A stretch of 64,000 bases of DNA from Bog-756 sp963696495 (GTDB taxonomy: Bacteria > Actinomycetota > Acidimicrobiia > Acidimicrobiales > RAAP-2). The notes beneath the pieces were generated by a model. It was not told the origin of the DNA, did not search any database, and saw nothing but the letters and a program-made list of their open reading frames with translations. The translations under genes and the position numbers were made by a program. Position 1 is the first letter of the stretch; each line of letters begins with the position of its first letter. Positions 25,422 to 33,988 of the stretch are shown here, piece after piece. The stretch is from assembly GCA_963696495.1 (NCBI GenBank), contig CAVOKJ010000004.1, forward strand, positions 558,001-622,000, written 5' to 3'.

Positions 25422-25498
25422 CGCTACCTCCGCAGCGTCGATGGTGGCGGGTCCGGGGTCATCCGCCCGCACACTACCGGTGCCCACGGGGCCGGTGA

Positions 25499-25504
25499 GA
25501 TACT
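25499..25504 (+). promoter_or_regulatory. Leaderless-type -10 box of the PuuD-like gene (GATACT)
   Basis: GATACT ends 7 nt before the ATG at 25512 and there is no Shine-Dalgarno, consistent with a leaderless transcript from the divergent SDR/PuuD promoter region. Confidence 0.5.
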
Positions 25505-25511
25505 GACCGGC

Positions 25512-26273
25512 ATGTCGCCGGCCGCCTCACCGCCCCTGATCGGGATGTCCATGTACCGCCAACCCACGGCGTGGTGGGCCTGGGACCGGGACGCCGCGCT
25601 GGTGCCGGGCACCTACCTCGACGCGGTGGTCGGGGCGGGCGGGCAGCCCGTGCTCATCCCACCGGCAGGGACCCAGTCGTCGGGCCGGTCGCTCGGGCGC
25701 CTGGTCGGGGCGCTGGACGGTCTGGTGCTGATCGGAGGGGGCGACCTGGACGCCGCCCACTACGGCCAGCCCGCCGACCCGCGGAACGGGGGGGTCAACC
25801 GGCAGCGGGACGAGTTGGAATTCGGGCTGCTGGCCGAGGCGCTGGCCCACGGCCTCCCGGTGCTGGCCGTGTGCCGCGGCCTGCAGGTCCTCAACGTGTT
25901 CCTGGGCGGCGACCTCGTGCAGCAGCTGCCCGATGCGGTAGGTTCGACCCGGCATCAGCCGGCACCGGGCACCTTCGGCACGGTGACGGTGGGGACCGCG
26001 GAGCACTCCGCCGTGCGCCGCCTGCTCGGTGAGCGCTTCGACGTGCCGTGCAGCCACCACCAGGCCATCGGCCGGCTGGGTGAGAACCTGGCGGTCACGG
26101 CCCGGAGCCCGGACGGTGTGGTCGAGGCGGTGGAGCTGGCGGGGCACCGGTTCGTGGTGGGTGTCCAGTGGCATCCCGAGGAGGGCCGGGACCTGCGCCT
26201 GTTCGACGCGCTGGTGACCGCGGCCGTCGATCAGCGGGGTGCGGACCGATCCGCGGCCGTGGCCCCCACGTGA
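25512..26273 (+). CDS. Gamma-glutamyl-gamma-aminobutyrate hydrolase (PuuD-like, peptidase C26)
   Basis: 253 residues. The class I glutamine amidotransferase-like nucleophile is C121 in AVCRGLQ, with catalytic H221 and E223 in QWHPEE. The IGGGDLD segment near residue 74-80 forms the oxyanion side. PuuD enzymes release glutamate from gamma-glutamyl amines or acids. The following aldehyde dehydrogenase overlaps its stop by 4 bp and a GlnA3/PuuA-like ligase is divergent, supporting a Puu-like route. Confidence 0.85.
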   Translation: MSPAASPPLIGMSMYRQPTAWWAWDRDAALVPGTYLDAVVGAGGQPVLIPPAGTQSSGRSLGRLVGALDGLVLIGGGDLDAAHYGQPADPRNGGVNRQRDELEFGLLAEALAHGLPVLAVCRGLQVLNVFLGGDLVQQLPDAVGSTRHQPAPGTFGTVTVGTAEHSAVRRLLGERFDVPCSHHQAIGRLGENLAVTARSPDGVVEAVELAGHRFVVGVQWHPEEGRDLRLFDALVTAAVDQRGADRSAAVAPT

Positions 26274-27661
26274 GCGACCTCGTCCACATCGTGAACCCGG
26301 CGACCGAGGAGTCGATCGCCGAGCTCCCGCTCCAGGGGGTGGACGAGTGCGACGCGGCCGTCGCCCGGTCCGTGGAGGCCGGCCCGGCCTGGCGGGCCGT
26401 CGCTCCGGCCGACCGGGCGCGCCTGATGAGACGGTTCGCCGACCGGGTGGAAGAGCATGCCGAGGAGCTGTCCCGGCTCGAGACCAGCAATGTCGGCAAG
26501 CCCATCGGGGAGAGCCGGGACGAGGTGGGGATGGTCGCCGAGGTGCTCTACTTCTACGCCGGCGCCGTCGACAAGCACCGCGGCTCGACGGTGCCCGTCG
26601 CCGGCGGGGTCGACCTGACCTTCCACGAGCCGCTCGGGGTGGTGGCGGCGATCGTCCCGTGGAACTTCCCGATCGCCATCACGTCCTGGAAGGTGGGACC
26701 GGCGCTGGCCACCGGCAACACCGTGGTCGTGAAGCCGGCCGAGACCACCCCCCTCACCGCTCTGCGACTGGCCGAGCTGGCCCTCGAGGCCGGGATACCC
26801 GAAGGCGTCCTCCAGGTGGTGGTCGGCCGGGGTCCGACCGTGGGGAGCCGGCTGGTGGAGCACCCCGAGGTGGCCAAGGTGGCGTTCACCGGCTCCACCG
26901 CCGTGGGCCGCGAGGTCATGGCCCGGGCCTCGGCGACCATCAAGCGGGTCACGCTCGAGCTGGGCGGGAAGTCGGCCTCCATCGTCTTCGACGACGCCGA
27001 CGTCGAACTGGCGGCGGCATCCACCCCGGGCGGCGTGTTCGCCAACGCCGGCCAGGACTGCTGCGCCCGCAGCCGGGTCCTCGTGCAGCGGTCGGTCCTC
27101 GACCCGTACCTGTCGCACCTGGAGAGCGCGGTGGCGGCGTGGACGGTGGGTGACCCGACCGATCCCGCCACGGACATGGGTCCCCTGGCCAGCGCGGTGC
27201 ACCGGGCCAGGGTGTCGTCGTTCCTGGGCGCCGGCATGGGGGAGCCCGACGGGGGGCCTGTGCGAGGCCGCATCGTCGGTGGGATCCCCGCCGGCCCGGG
27301 CTTCTGGTTCCCGCCGACGGTGGTGGCGCCGGCGGCCGCCGGGTGGCGCCTGGCGCGTGAGGAGATCTTCGGCCCGGTGGTGGCGGTGATCCCTTTCGAC
27401 GACGAGGAAGACGCGGTGCGGTTGGCCAACGACACGCCCTACGGGCTGGCCGGCTCGATCTGGACGCGCGACGGTGCCCGGGCCCTGCGGGTCGCCCGCG
27501 CCGTGCAGTCCGGCAACCTGTCGGTCAACTCGAACAGCTCGGTCCGCGTGCAGACCAGCTTCGGGGGGATGAAGCAGTCCGGGTTCGGCCGCGAGCTCGG
27601 GCTCGAGGCACTGGCCTCCTACACCGACGTCAAGAACGTGTTCGTGGCCACCGGGGGATGA
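26270..27661 (+). CDS. Aldehyde dehydrogenase (PuuC/aminobutyraldehyde type)
   Basis: 463 residues from the GTG at 26270 overlapping the PuuD stop. PWNFPIAI near 130-137, the general base E230 in LELGGKS and the catalytic C264 in NAGQDCC are intact. FGGMKQSGFGREL at the C-terminus is typical of betaine/aminobutyraldehyde dehydrogenases. It would oxidise a (gamma-glutamyl-)amino aldehyde to the acid with NAD(P). Middle gene of a three-gene operon with the PuuD-like hydrolase and an SDR. Confidence 0.87.
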   Translation: MSDLVHIVNPATEESIAELPLQGVDECDAAVARSVEAGPAWRAVAPADRARLMRRFADRVEEHAEELSRLETSNVGKPIGESRDEVGMVAEVLYFYAGAVDKHRGSTVPVAGGVDLTFHEPLGVVAAIVPWNFPIAITSWKVGPALATGNTVVVKPAETTPLTALRLAELALEAGIPEGVLQVVVGRGPTVGSRLVEHPEVAKVAFTGSTAVGREVMARASATIKRVTLELGGKSASIVFDDADVELAAASTPGGVFANAGQDCCARSRVLVQRSVLDPYLSHLESAVAAWTVGDPTDPATDMGPLASAVHRARVSSFLGAGMGEPDGGPVRGRIVGGIPAGPGFWFPPTVVAPAAAGWRLAREEIFGPVVAVIPFDDEEDAVRLANDTPYGLAGSIWTRDGARALRVARAVQSGNLSVNSNSSVRVQTSFGGMKQSGFGRELGLEALASYTDVKNVFVATGG

Positions 27662-28497
27662 CCGACCGCACCGGACCGGACCGACCGGACCCGGACCGGC
27701 GGGGGCCCTCGGGCCTGGTGGCGGTGATCACGGGCGCCAGCCGGGGACTCGGCGCCGGGATCGCCGAGGCATGGGCACTCCGGGGCCTGCGCCTCGGTCT
27801 GTGCGCCCGCACCCGGCCGGCGCCGCCGGCGCCAGCGTCCGTGTCCGTGTCCGTGTCCGGCGAGGACGGTGGCACCCGGGTGGAGACCGCCTCGGTGGAC
27901 GTCACCGAGGACGGCGCGGTGGAGGAGTTCGCCCGGGTCGTGGTCGAACGGTTCGGCCGGATCGACCTGTGGGTGAACAATGCCGGCGTCCTGGACCCGA
28001 TCGGCCCGTTGGTCGACGTCGGACCGCGGGCGCTCCGTGAGCACTTCGACGTGAACGTGATGGGCGTGGCGGCCGGCTCGGTGGCGTTCGCCCGGCACGT
28101 GCGGTCGCGACCCGGTACGGGCGTGCTGGTCAACATGTCGTCGGGCGCGGCGACCAAGCCGTACGAGGGATGGGGTCCCTACTGCGGGTCGAAGGCGGCG
28201 GTCGAGATCATGACCGAGGTGATCGCCCGGGAGGAGCGTGCGCACGGGCTGCGGGCCTACGCACTCGCCCCTGGCGTGGTCGACACCGACATGCAGGCCC
28301 TGATCCGCTCCACGCCACCGGACCGCTTTCCCCAGGTCGACCGCTTCCTCCGGCTGCACGCCGACCGCAGCTTCACCACGCCGGCCTGGGTCGGTGCCTA
28401 CATCCTGGACCGGCTGGCCGCCGACGTCGGGCCGGATGCACCGGACCCGGGGTCCGACCCTTCGGCCGTCCGGCTCCGGGTGCCCGACGAGCCATGA
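27658..28497 (+). CDS. SDR family oxidoreductase
   Basis: 279 residues; its ATG overlaps the aldehyde dehydrogenase stop. TGASRGLG near residues 25-32, NNAGVLDP, and YCGSKAA as the Tyr-x3-Lys motif. A GTGTCC hexamer repeated four times near 27839-27862 encodes an alternating Val-Ser run between the second strand and helix, an insertion absent from most SDRs. The Arg after strand two (CARTR) hints at NADP. Third gene of the PuuD-ALDH-SDR operon; substrate unknown. Confidence 0.82.
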   Translation: MTDRTGPDRPDPDRRGPSGLVAVITGASRGLGAGIAEAWALRGLRLGLCARTRPAPPAPASVSVSVSGEDGGTRVETASVDVTEDGAVEEFARVVVERFGRIDLWVNNAGVLDPIGPLVDVGPRALREHFDVNVMGVAAGSVAFARHVRSRPGTGVLVNMSSGAATKPYEGWGPYCGSKAAVEIMTEVIAREERAHGLRAYALAPGVVDTDMQALIRSTPPDRFPQVDRFLRLHADRSFTTPAWVGAYILDRLAADVGPDAPDPGSDPSAVRLRVPDEP

Positions 28498-28581
28498 GCT
28501 CCCCGTCCACGCCGCCGGCGGCGCAGTCAATGGGCTTCGCCGTCGATTCGGTGGCCCGTCGGGACGGGTATGGTCTCGGGC

Positions 28582-28701
28582 ATGTCAGATCGGTCCCGGA
28601 AGATCGTCAAGCCGGCAGCGGCGTTCGGTGTGCTGGCCACGATGGCCAGCATCTGGTGGTTCGCCCTGCGACCCCGGCGCAAGGACAAGTCCGGCTCGTA
28701 G
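28582..28701 (+). CDS. Small single-pass membrane protein (hypothetical)
   Basis: A 39-residue ORF with a basic N-terminus (MSDRSRKIVK), one hydrophobic helix (AAAFGVLATMASIWWFALR) and a basic C-terminus (RPRRKDKSGS). That architecture, and its position in an otherwise empty 297-bp gap between two co-directional genes, favour a real small protein. The ribosome site is weak, and conservation cannot be tested here. I do not recognise a family. Confidence 0.45.
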   Translation: MSDRSRKIVKPAAAFGVLATMASIWWFALRPRRKDKSGS

Positions 28702-28794
28702 CCCGTTCGGCGGCGGTCCCCCCGTGATCGCCATCCGGTCCCCACAGCATGGATCGGACCGTGCCCGCGTCCCGGCACCGGTCGGTCGACGCCG

Positions 28795-30174
28795 ATGAGC
28801 CTGCCGGTCGGGGTCGAGGTCCTCCAACCGGATGTGGCGGAGGGGGCCCAGATGCGGGCGGCGGGGGCCCTCGAGGCGGCCGGACTGCGGACCGGCGACC
28901 GGGTGGCCATCTGCCTGCCCTCGTCGGCCGCCCTGTTGTGCGCGGTGCTCGGTGCCCTGCGCACCGGCGTCGTGCCGGTCCTGTTGAACGCCACCCTGCT
29001 GGATTCCGAGCGGGACGAGCTCATCGACGACGCGGATCCTGCGCTCGTCATCACCGATGCCGCCGCTCTCGCCGCGCTGGACGGGGGACCCCCGGTGGAG
29101 CTCGCCCCCTTCCCCCTGTCGCGGCCCATGCACTACACCTCCGGCACCACCGGACGGGCCAAAGGGGTCTGGGCGGGCGTCTGGGACGCGGCGACCGCCG
29201 AGCGGGCGTTCGCCGACGAGGCCGACCTGTGGTCCTTCGGGGCCGGCGATGTCCATCTGGTGTGCTCGCCCATGTACCACTCGGTCTCGATCCGCTTCGC
29301 CGGCGGGACGCTGCTCCGGGGCGGGACCTGTGTCATCCTCACCCGGTTCGACGCCGGCGTGGCCCACGAGGTGCTCCGGGGTGAGCACGGCCCGGTGCCG
29401 ACGACCACCTTCATGGCGCCCTCCGCCCTGGCGAGGCTGTTGGAGCCGCACCGTGGCGGACGACGGGAGCGACCCCGGTTCGACTCGCTCCGCCTGCTGG
29501 TCCACGCCGGCTCGCCCTGTCCCCCCGCGCTGAAGCGGGAGGCCCTCGCCCGGGTCGGCCCGGACGTGCTGTGGGAGTTCTACGGCTCGACCGAGGGCCA
29601 GTTCACCGTGTGCTCGCCGTCCGAGTGGTCCGACCGTCCGGGAACGGTGGGCCGGGCGAGGAAGGGTCGGACGCTCTCGGTCGATGCCGACGGGACCATC
29701 TGGTGCCACCCCCCGGACTTCGCCCGCTTCACCTACTGGCGGGACCCGGACAAGACCGAGTCGGCATGGAGGGACGGCGCCTTCACCGTGGGCGACCTCG
29801 GTCGTCTCGATGACGAGGGGTACCTCTTCATCGACGGCCGTCGCGACGATCTCATCATCTCCGGCGGTGTCAACGTGTATCCGGCCGAGGTGGAGGCGGT
29901 GCTCAGCGAGGTGCCCGGGGTGGCCGAGGTCGCGGTGTTCTGCCTCCCGGACGGCCGGTGGGGCCAGCGGGTCTGTGCGGCCATCGTGCCGGAACGGGCG
30001 CCGGACGGTGGGGTCGGCGGTCGCCAGCAGCTGCTGGCCGACGCCGCCACCCACGCATCGGCCCATCTGGCCGGCTACAAGCGACCGAAGCAGTGGGTGG
30101 TGGTCGACGAGCTTCCCCGCACCTCCACCGGAAAGGTGCAGCGGAACCGCATCGCGGACCTGCTCGATCCCTGA
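28795..30174 (+). CDS. Acyl-CoA ligase / AMP-dependent synthetase
   Basis: 459 residues, shorter than typical (about 500-550) because the N-terminal subdomain is reduced. MHYTSGTTGRAKGVWAG is the AMP-binding loop, YGSTEGQFT the adenine motif, FTVGDLGRLDDEGYLFIDGR the hinge region, and RTSTGKVQRNRI the C-terminal Lys motif. The ISGGVNVYPAEVE segment is complete, so it should be active. It would activate a carboxylate, plausibly the product of the neighbouring aldehyde dehydrogenases (inference). Confidence 0.85.
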   Translation: MSLPVGVEVLQPDVAEGAQMRAAGALEAAGLRTGDRVAICLPSSAALLCAVLGALRTGVVPVLLNATLLDSERDELIDDADPALVITDAAALAALDGGPPVELAPFPLSRPMHYTSGTTGRAKGVWAGVWDAATAERAFADEADLWSFGAGDVHLVCSPMYHSVSIRFAGGTLLRGGTCVILTRFDAGVAHEVLRGEHGPVPTTTFMAPSALARLLEPHRGGRRERPRFDSLRLLVHAGSPCPPALKREALARVGPDVLWEFYGSTEGQFTVCSPSEWSDRPGTVGRARKGRTLSVDADGTIWCHPPDFARFTYWRDPDKTESAWRDGAFTVGDLGRLDDEGYLFIDGRRDDLIISGGVNVYPAEVEAVLSEVPGVAEVAVFCLPDGRWGQRVCAAIVPERAPDGGVGGRQQLLADAATHASAHLAGYKRPKQWVVVDELPRTSTGKVQRNRIADLLDP

Positions 30175-30206
30175 CCCGCCCGGGCGGCAGCCCCGGCCCA
30201 CTGGGG

Positions 30207-30212
30207 GATACT
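30207..30212 (+). promoter_or_regulatory. Leaderless-type -10 box (GATACT)
   Basis: GATACT ends 6 nt before the ATG of the second aldehyde dehydrogenase. The same hexamer serves the PuuD-like gene at 25499, hinting at similar promoters. Confidence 0.4.
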
Positions 30213-30218
30213 GGAGCC

Positions 30219-31622
30219 ATGAGCCCAGCCGACCCCGGTCCTCCGATCGCCACCGTCAACCCGGTCACCGGCGAATTGCTCCAGTCGTTCGAGCCGTACG
30301 ACGCCACCGTGGTCGAGAAGCGGCTGGCCCTGGCGGCCGACGCCGCATCCGGTTGGGCCCGGAGCAGCTTCGAGGAGCGGTCGCGCTTGCTGGTCACGGT
30401 GGCCGAGTTGCTCGAGGGCGAGCTCCCCGACATCGCCCACGTGGTCACCACCGAGATGGGCAAGCCGTTCGCCCAGGCCAAGGGCGAGGTGGCCAAGTGC
30501 GCCAGCGGCTTTCGCTGGTTCGCCGAGCACGCCGAGTCCATGCTCACCGACGAGGAGGTCCTCGTCGACGCCTCACTGGCACTCGTCAGCTACCAGCCGT
30601 TGGGGGCCGTCCTGGCCATCATGCCCTGGAACTTCCCGCTGTGGCAGGTGGTCCGCTTCATCGCCCCGGCCGTCATGGCGGGCAACGTCGGCCTGTTGAA
30701 GCACGCGCCCAACGTGCCCCGGACCGCACTGCTGCTCGAGGACCTGTTCCGTCGGGCCGGAGCACCCGAGGGGGTGTTCCAGACGCTGCTCGTCGGAACC
30801 GACCAGGTGCCGTCGATCATCGCCGACCCTCGGGTGGCCGCCGTCACCCTCACCGGCAGCGTCGGCGCCGGCAGGGCGGTGGCCGCCCAGGCCGGAGCGG
30901 TGGGCAAGAAGATCGTCCTCGAGCTCGGCGGTAGCGATCCCTTCATCGTCCTGCCGTCGGCGGACCTCGATCGGGCCGTTGACGTCGGCGTGCAGGCCAG
31001 GGTGCAGAACGCCGGGCAGTCGTGCATCGCCGCCAAGCGGTTCATCGTCCACCGGGAGGTGGCCGAGCAGTTCGTCGAAGGATTCGTGGCCGCCATGTCG
31101 GCCCTGTCGGTGGGGGATCCCTTCGACCCGGCCACCGAGGTCGGGCCGCTGGTCACCGCCCAGGCCTACGACACCATCGCCGCCCAGGTGGAGGACGCCC
31201 GCACCCGCGGTGCCTCCGTCCTGTGCGGCGGCGAGCGGGTGATCGGTCCCGGGGGACCCGATCGGCCGGGCTACTTCTACCGTCCCACGGTGATCACCGA
31301 CATCACCCCGGGCATGCGCGTGGCCACCGAGGAGGTGTTCGGACCGGTGGCGTTGCTGTACACGGCAGCAGACGCCGACGAGGCCCTCGAACTGGCCAAC
31401 GCCACCGAGTTCGGATTGGGCGCGAGCGTGTGGACCAACGAACCCGACGAGCAGCAACGGTTCGTCAACGAGATCCAGGCGGGCCAGGTGTTCGTCAACG
31501 GGATGGTGGTCTCGATGCCGCAACTGCCGTTCGGCGGCATCAAGAGCTCGGGGTTCGGGCGTGAGCTGTCGCGATTCGGCCTCCACGAGTTCTGCAACGT
31601 GAAGTCCGTCTGGATCGCCTGA
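30219..31622 (+). CDS. Succinate-semialdehyde dehydrogenase-type aldehyde dehydrogenase (GabD1-like)
   Basis: 467 residues from the ATG at 30219. PWNFPLWQ near 137-144, E235 in LELGGSDPF, and C269 in NAGQSCIAAKRF. The GGSDPFIVLPSADLD and QSCIAAKRF context closely follows the actinobacterial GabD1 subgroup, which oxidises succinic semialdehyde with NADP. In this neighbourhood it would complete a GABA-to-succinate route after the Puu-like genes. The family also accepts other short aldehydes. Confidence 0.85.
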   Translation: MSPADPGPPIATVNPVTGELLQSFEPYDATVVEKRLALAADAASGWARSSFEERSRLLVTVAELLEGELPDIAHVVTTEMGKPFAQAKGEVAKCASGFRWFAEHAESMLTDEEVLVDASLALVSYQPLGAVLAIMPWNFPLWQVVRFIAPAVMAGNVGLLKHAPNVPRTALLLEDLFRRAGAPEGVFQTLLVGTDQVPSIIADPRVAAVTLTGSVGAGRAVAAQAGAVGKKIVLELGGSDPFIVLPSADLDRAVDVGVQARVQNAGQSCIAAKRFIVHREVAEQFVEGFVAAMSALSVGDPFDPATEVGPLVTAQAYDTIAAQVEDARTRGASVLCGGERVIGPGGPDRPGYFYRPTVITDITPGMRVATEEVFGPVALLYTAADADEALELANATEFGLGASVWTNEPDEQQRFVNEIQAGQVFVNGMVVSMPQLPFGGIKSSGFGRELSRFGLHEFCNVKSVWIA

Positions 31623-31701
31623 TGGGGAGGGTCCCGTCGGCCCTCAGCCCCTCGGGGCCCCCGATCACCGCGTGGCCCGCCCGCCGGCGCGGTGTCCGGC
31701 C

Positions 31702-32913
31702 ATGACGGCGCCGGACCTCCCATCCCGCGTCCCGCCCCGCGTCCCGCCGCACATCGGGGAGGACCGACGCGCCTACCTCGACCATGCGGCGACCACGCCG
31801 ATGGTGGACGAGGCACTCGAGGCCATGCTCCCCTTCCTCGGCACGACCTTCGGGAACCCGTCGGGCAGCCACCACGAGTCCAGGCTGGCGCGCCGTGCCG
31901 TGGACGACGCCCGGGAGGAGATCGCCGCCCTGTTGGGAGCCGACCTGGGTGAACTGGTGTTCACCTCCGGGGGGACCGAGTCGGACAACCTGGCGGTCCT
32001 CGGCGCCGGACCCGAGGCGGTCGGGGGCCGGGCGCCGGTCCTCGTGTGTTCGGCCATGGAGCACCACGCCGTGCTCAAGCCCCTGCGGTCCCGGGCCGAA
32101 CGATCCGGGGCTCCGCTCCGTGAGATCGCCACGGGCAAGGACGGCATCGTCGACCTCGACGGGCTGGCCGAGGCCTGCACGCCCGACGTGGGACTGGTGT
32201 CGGTCATGACGGTCAACAACGAGATCGGCAGCGTGCAACCCATCGCCGAGCTGGCGGAACTGGTCCGGGGCGGGTCCCCGTCGGCGGTGCTCCACACCGA
32301 CGCCGTCCAGGCCGTGGCCTGGCTGGACGTGGCCCGGTCGACCGCCCCGGCGGACCTGGTCACCGTCAGTGCCCACAAATTCGGCGGGCCCAAGGGCGTC
32401 GGTGCGTTGGTGGCGAGGAACGGTGTCGGCCTCCGGGCCATGATGCTCGGCGGCGGGCAGGAACGTGGACGGAGGAGCGGTACGCCGAACGTCGCCGGCA
32501 TCGTCGGGATGGCGGCGGCGCTGGCCGCCGCCTCGGCGTCGCGGACGGCGACCGGCGCCAGGGTGTCGGCCCTGCGGGACCGGCTCGGTGACGGGCTGCT
32601 CGCCGCCGTGCCCGGAGCCGTCGAGACGGGCGACCGGCGCCACCGGGTCGCCGGACATCTGCATCTGCGATTCGCCGGCGTGGAGAGCGAGGCCATGGTG
32701 GTCCTGCTCGACGAGGCCGGGGTGGCGGTATCGGCGGGAGCCGCCTGCTCGAGCGGTGCCATCGAGGCCAGCCACGTCCTGACCTCGATGGGCCTCGGTC
32801 CCGACGAGGCATCGAGCGGCATCCGCTTCTCGCTCGGGCCGACGACCACGGACTCGGACATCGATCTCGCCCTGGCGGTCGTCCCGGCCGTCGTCGCCCA
32901 GCTGAGAGACTGA
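31702..32913 (+). CDS. Cysteine desulfurase (IscS/NifS family)
   Basis: 403 residues from the ATG at 31702; a GTG at 31672 would add 10. YLDHAATTP near residue 25-33, the PLP Lys K226 in SAHKFGGPKG, and the sulfur-accepting C349 in SAGAACSSG. It strips sulfur from cysteine. mnmA starts 4 bp downstream, so a main role is to feed sulfur to tRNA 2-thiouridine formation; Fe-S assembly is also possible. Confidence 0.92.
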   Translation: MTAPDLPSRVPPRVPPHIGEDRRAYLDHAATTPMVDEALEAMLPFLGTTFGNPSGSHHESRLARRAVDDAREEIAALLGADLGELVFTSGGTESDNLAVLGAGPEAVGGRAPVLVCSAMEHHAVLKPLRSRAERSGAPLREIATGKDGIVDLDGLAEACTPDVGLVSVMTVNNEIGSVQPIAELAELVRGGSPSAVLHTDAVQAVAWLDVARSTAPADLVTVSAHKFGGPKGVGALVARNGVGLRAMMLGGGQERGRRSGTPNVAGIVGMAAALAAASASRTATGARVSALRDRLGDGLLAAVPGAVETGDRRHRVAGHLHLRFAGVESEAMVVLLDEAGVAVSAGAACSSGAIEASHVLTSMGLGPDEASSGIRFSLGPTTTDSDIDLALAVVPAVVAQLRD

Positions 32914-32917
32914 CCCC

Positions 32918-33988
32918 GTGCGCGTGTTGGTGGCCATGTCCGGCGGTGTCGACTCGTCAGTGGCGGCGGCGCGGCTCGTCGACCGGTACGGCAGCAGCCG
33001 GGTGGTGGGGGCCACGCTCAAGCTGTGGGGTGGCGAGTCGGACTCGGGGTGCTGCTCGGTGGCCGACGTGGAGGACGCCCGCCGCGTGGCCGACCAGTTG
33101 GGGGTGGTCCACCACGTGTTCAACTTCGCCGCCGAGTTCGAGGAGCGCGTGGTCGACCCCTACGTGCGGGGTCACGCCGAGGGACGGACACCGAACCCCT
33201 GCATCGAGTGCAACCGGCATCTCAAGTTCGACCGGTTGTTCCAGCGGGCCCGGGCCCTGGGTTTCGACGCCGTGGCCACCGGGCATCACGCACGGTGCGT
33301 GCAGACACCCGACGGCCGCTTCCGCCTCTGCCGTGGTGCGGATCCGCTGAAGGACCAGTCCTACGTGCTGGCCATGTTGGGCCAGTCCCAGCTGGCGCAC
33401 ACGCTGTTCCCGGTGGGCGAGCTGACCAAGGCGCAGGTCCGGTCCGAGGCCCATCGGCTCGGGCTCCGTACCGCCACCAAGCCCGACAGCCAGGACGTCT
33501 GCTTCATCCGCTCCGACGAGGGTCGCCAGGGCTTCCTGGCCGACCGTCTGGCGTTGCACCCCGGTCGGCTGGTCGACCACCTGTCCGGCGAGGAGGTCGG
33601 ATCGGTCGAGGCGGTGGAGCTGGTGACGGTCGGTCAGCGTCGGGGGATGGGTCACGGTCGGGACGGCCGACGCCGGTTCGTCACCGCCGTGGACGTCCCC
33701 CTCCGCCGGGTCACGGTCGGACCTCCCGAGGCCGCCACGGCGGGGGAGGTGCGACTGCACACGGTGACCTGGGTGGACGGTGCGCCCCGGGTGGGCCCCG
33801 CCGACGCGGAGGCGCTCGCCCAGTGCAGTGCCCACGGTCGGGCCGTGCCCTGCCGGTTCCGTCGGGTGCCGGAGGGGCTGGTGGTGAGGTTCGACTCCCC
33901 GCAGCGCCGCATTGCGCCGGGCCAGACGGTGGCCCTCTACGACCCGTACCGGCCCGAGGTGGTCCTCGGCTCGGGGATCGCCGAATGA
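32918..33988 (+). CDS. mnmA: tRNA-specific 2-thiouridylase MnmA
   Basis: 356 residues from a GTG. The PP-loop MSGGVDSS is at residues 7-14. The two catalytic cysteines are C98 (NPCIECN) and C195 (SQDVCFI). It makes 2-thiouridine at position 34 of tRNA Lys, Glu and Gln using sulfur from the adjacent desulfurase. ligA overlaps its stop by 4 bp. All key residues are intact. Confidence 0.95.
   Translation: MRVLVAMSGGVDSSVAAARLVDRYGSSRVVGATLKLWGGESDSGCCSVADVEDARRVADQLGVVHHVFNFAAEFEERVVDPYVRGHAEGRTPNPCIECNRHLKFDRLFQRARALGFDAVATGHHARCVQTPDGRFRLCRGADPLKDQSYVLAMLGQSQLAHTLFPVGELTKAQVRSEAHRLGLRTATKPDSQDVCFIRSDEGRQGFLADRLALHPGRLVDHLSGEEVGSVEAVELVTVGQRRGMGHGRDGRRRFVTAVDVPLRRVTVGPPEAATAGEVRLHTVTWVDGAPRVGPADAEALAQCSAHGRAVPCRFRRVPEGLVVRFDSPQRRIAPGQTVALYDPYRPEVVLGSGIAE

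Noticed and set aside
33885..33905. tRNA T-arm-like GGTTCGACTCC sequence
   Set aside because: It lies inside mnmA in frame and no matching acceptor or anticodon arms are present.
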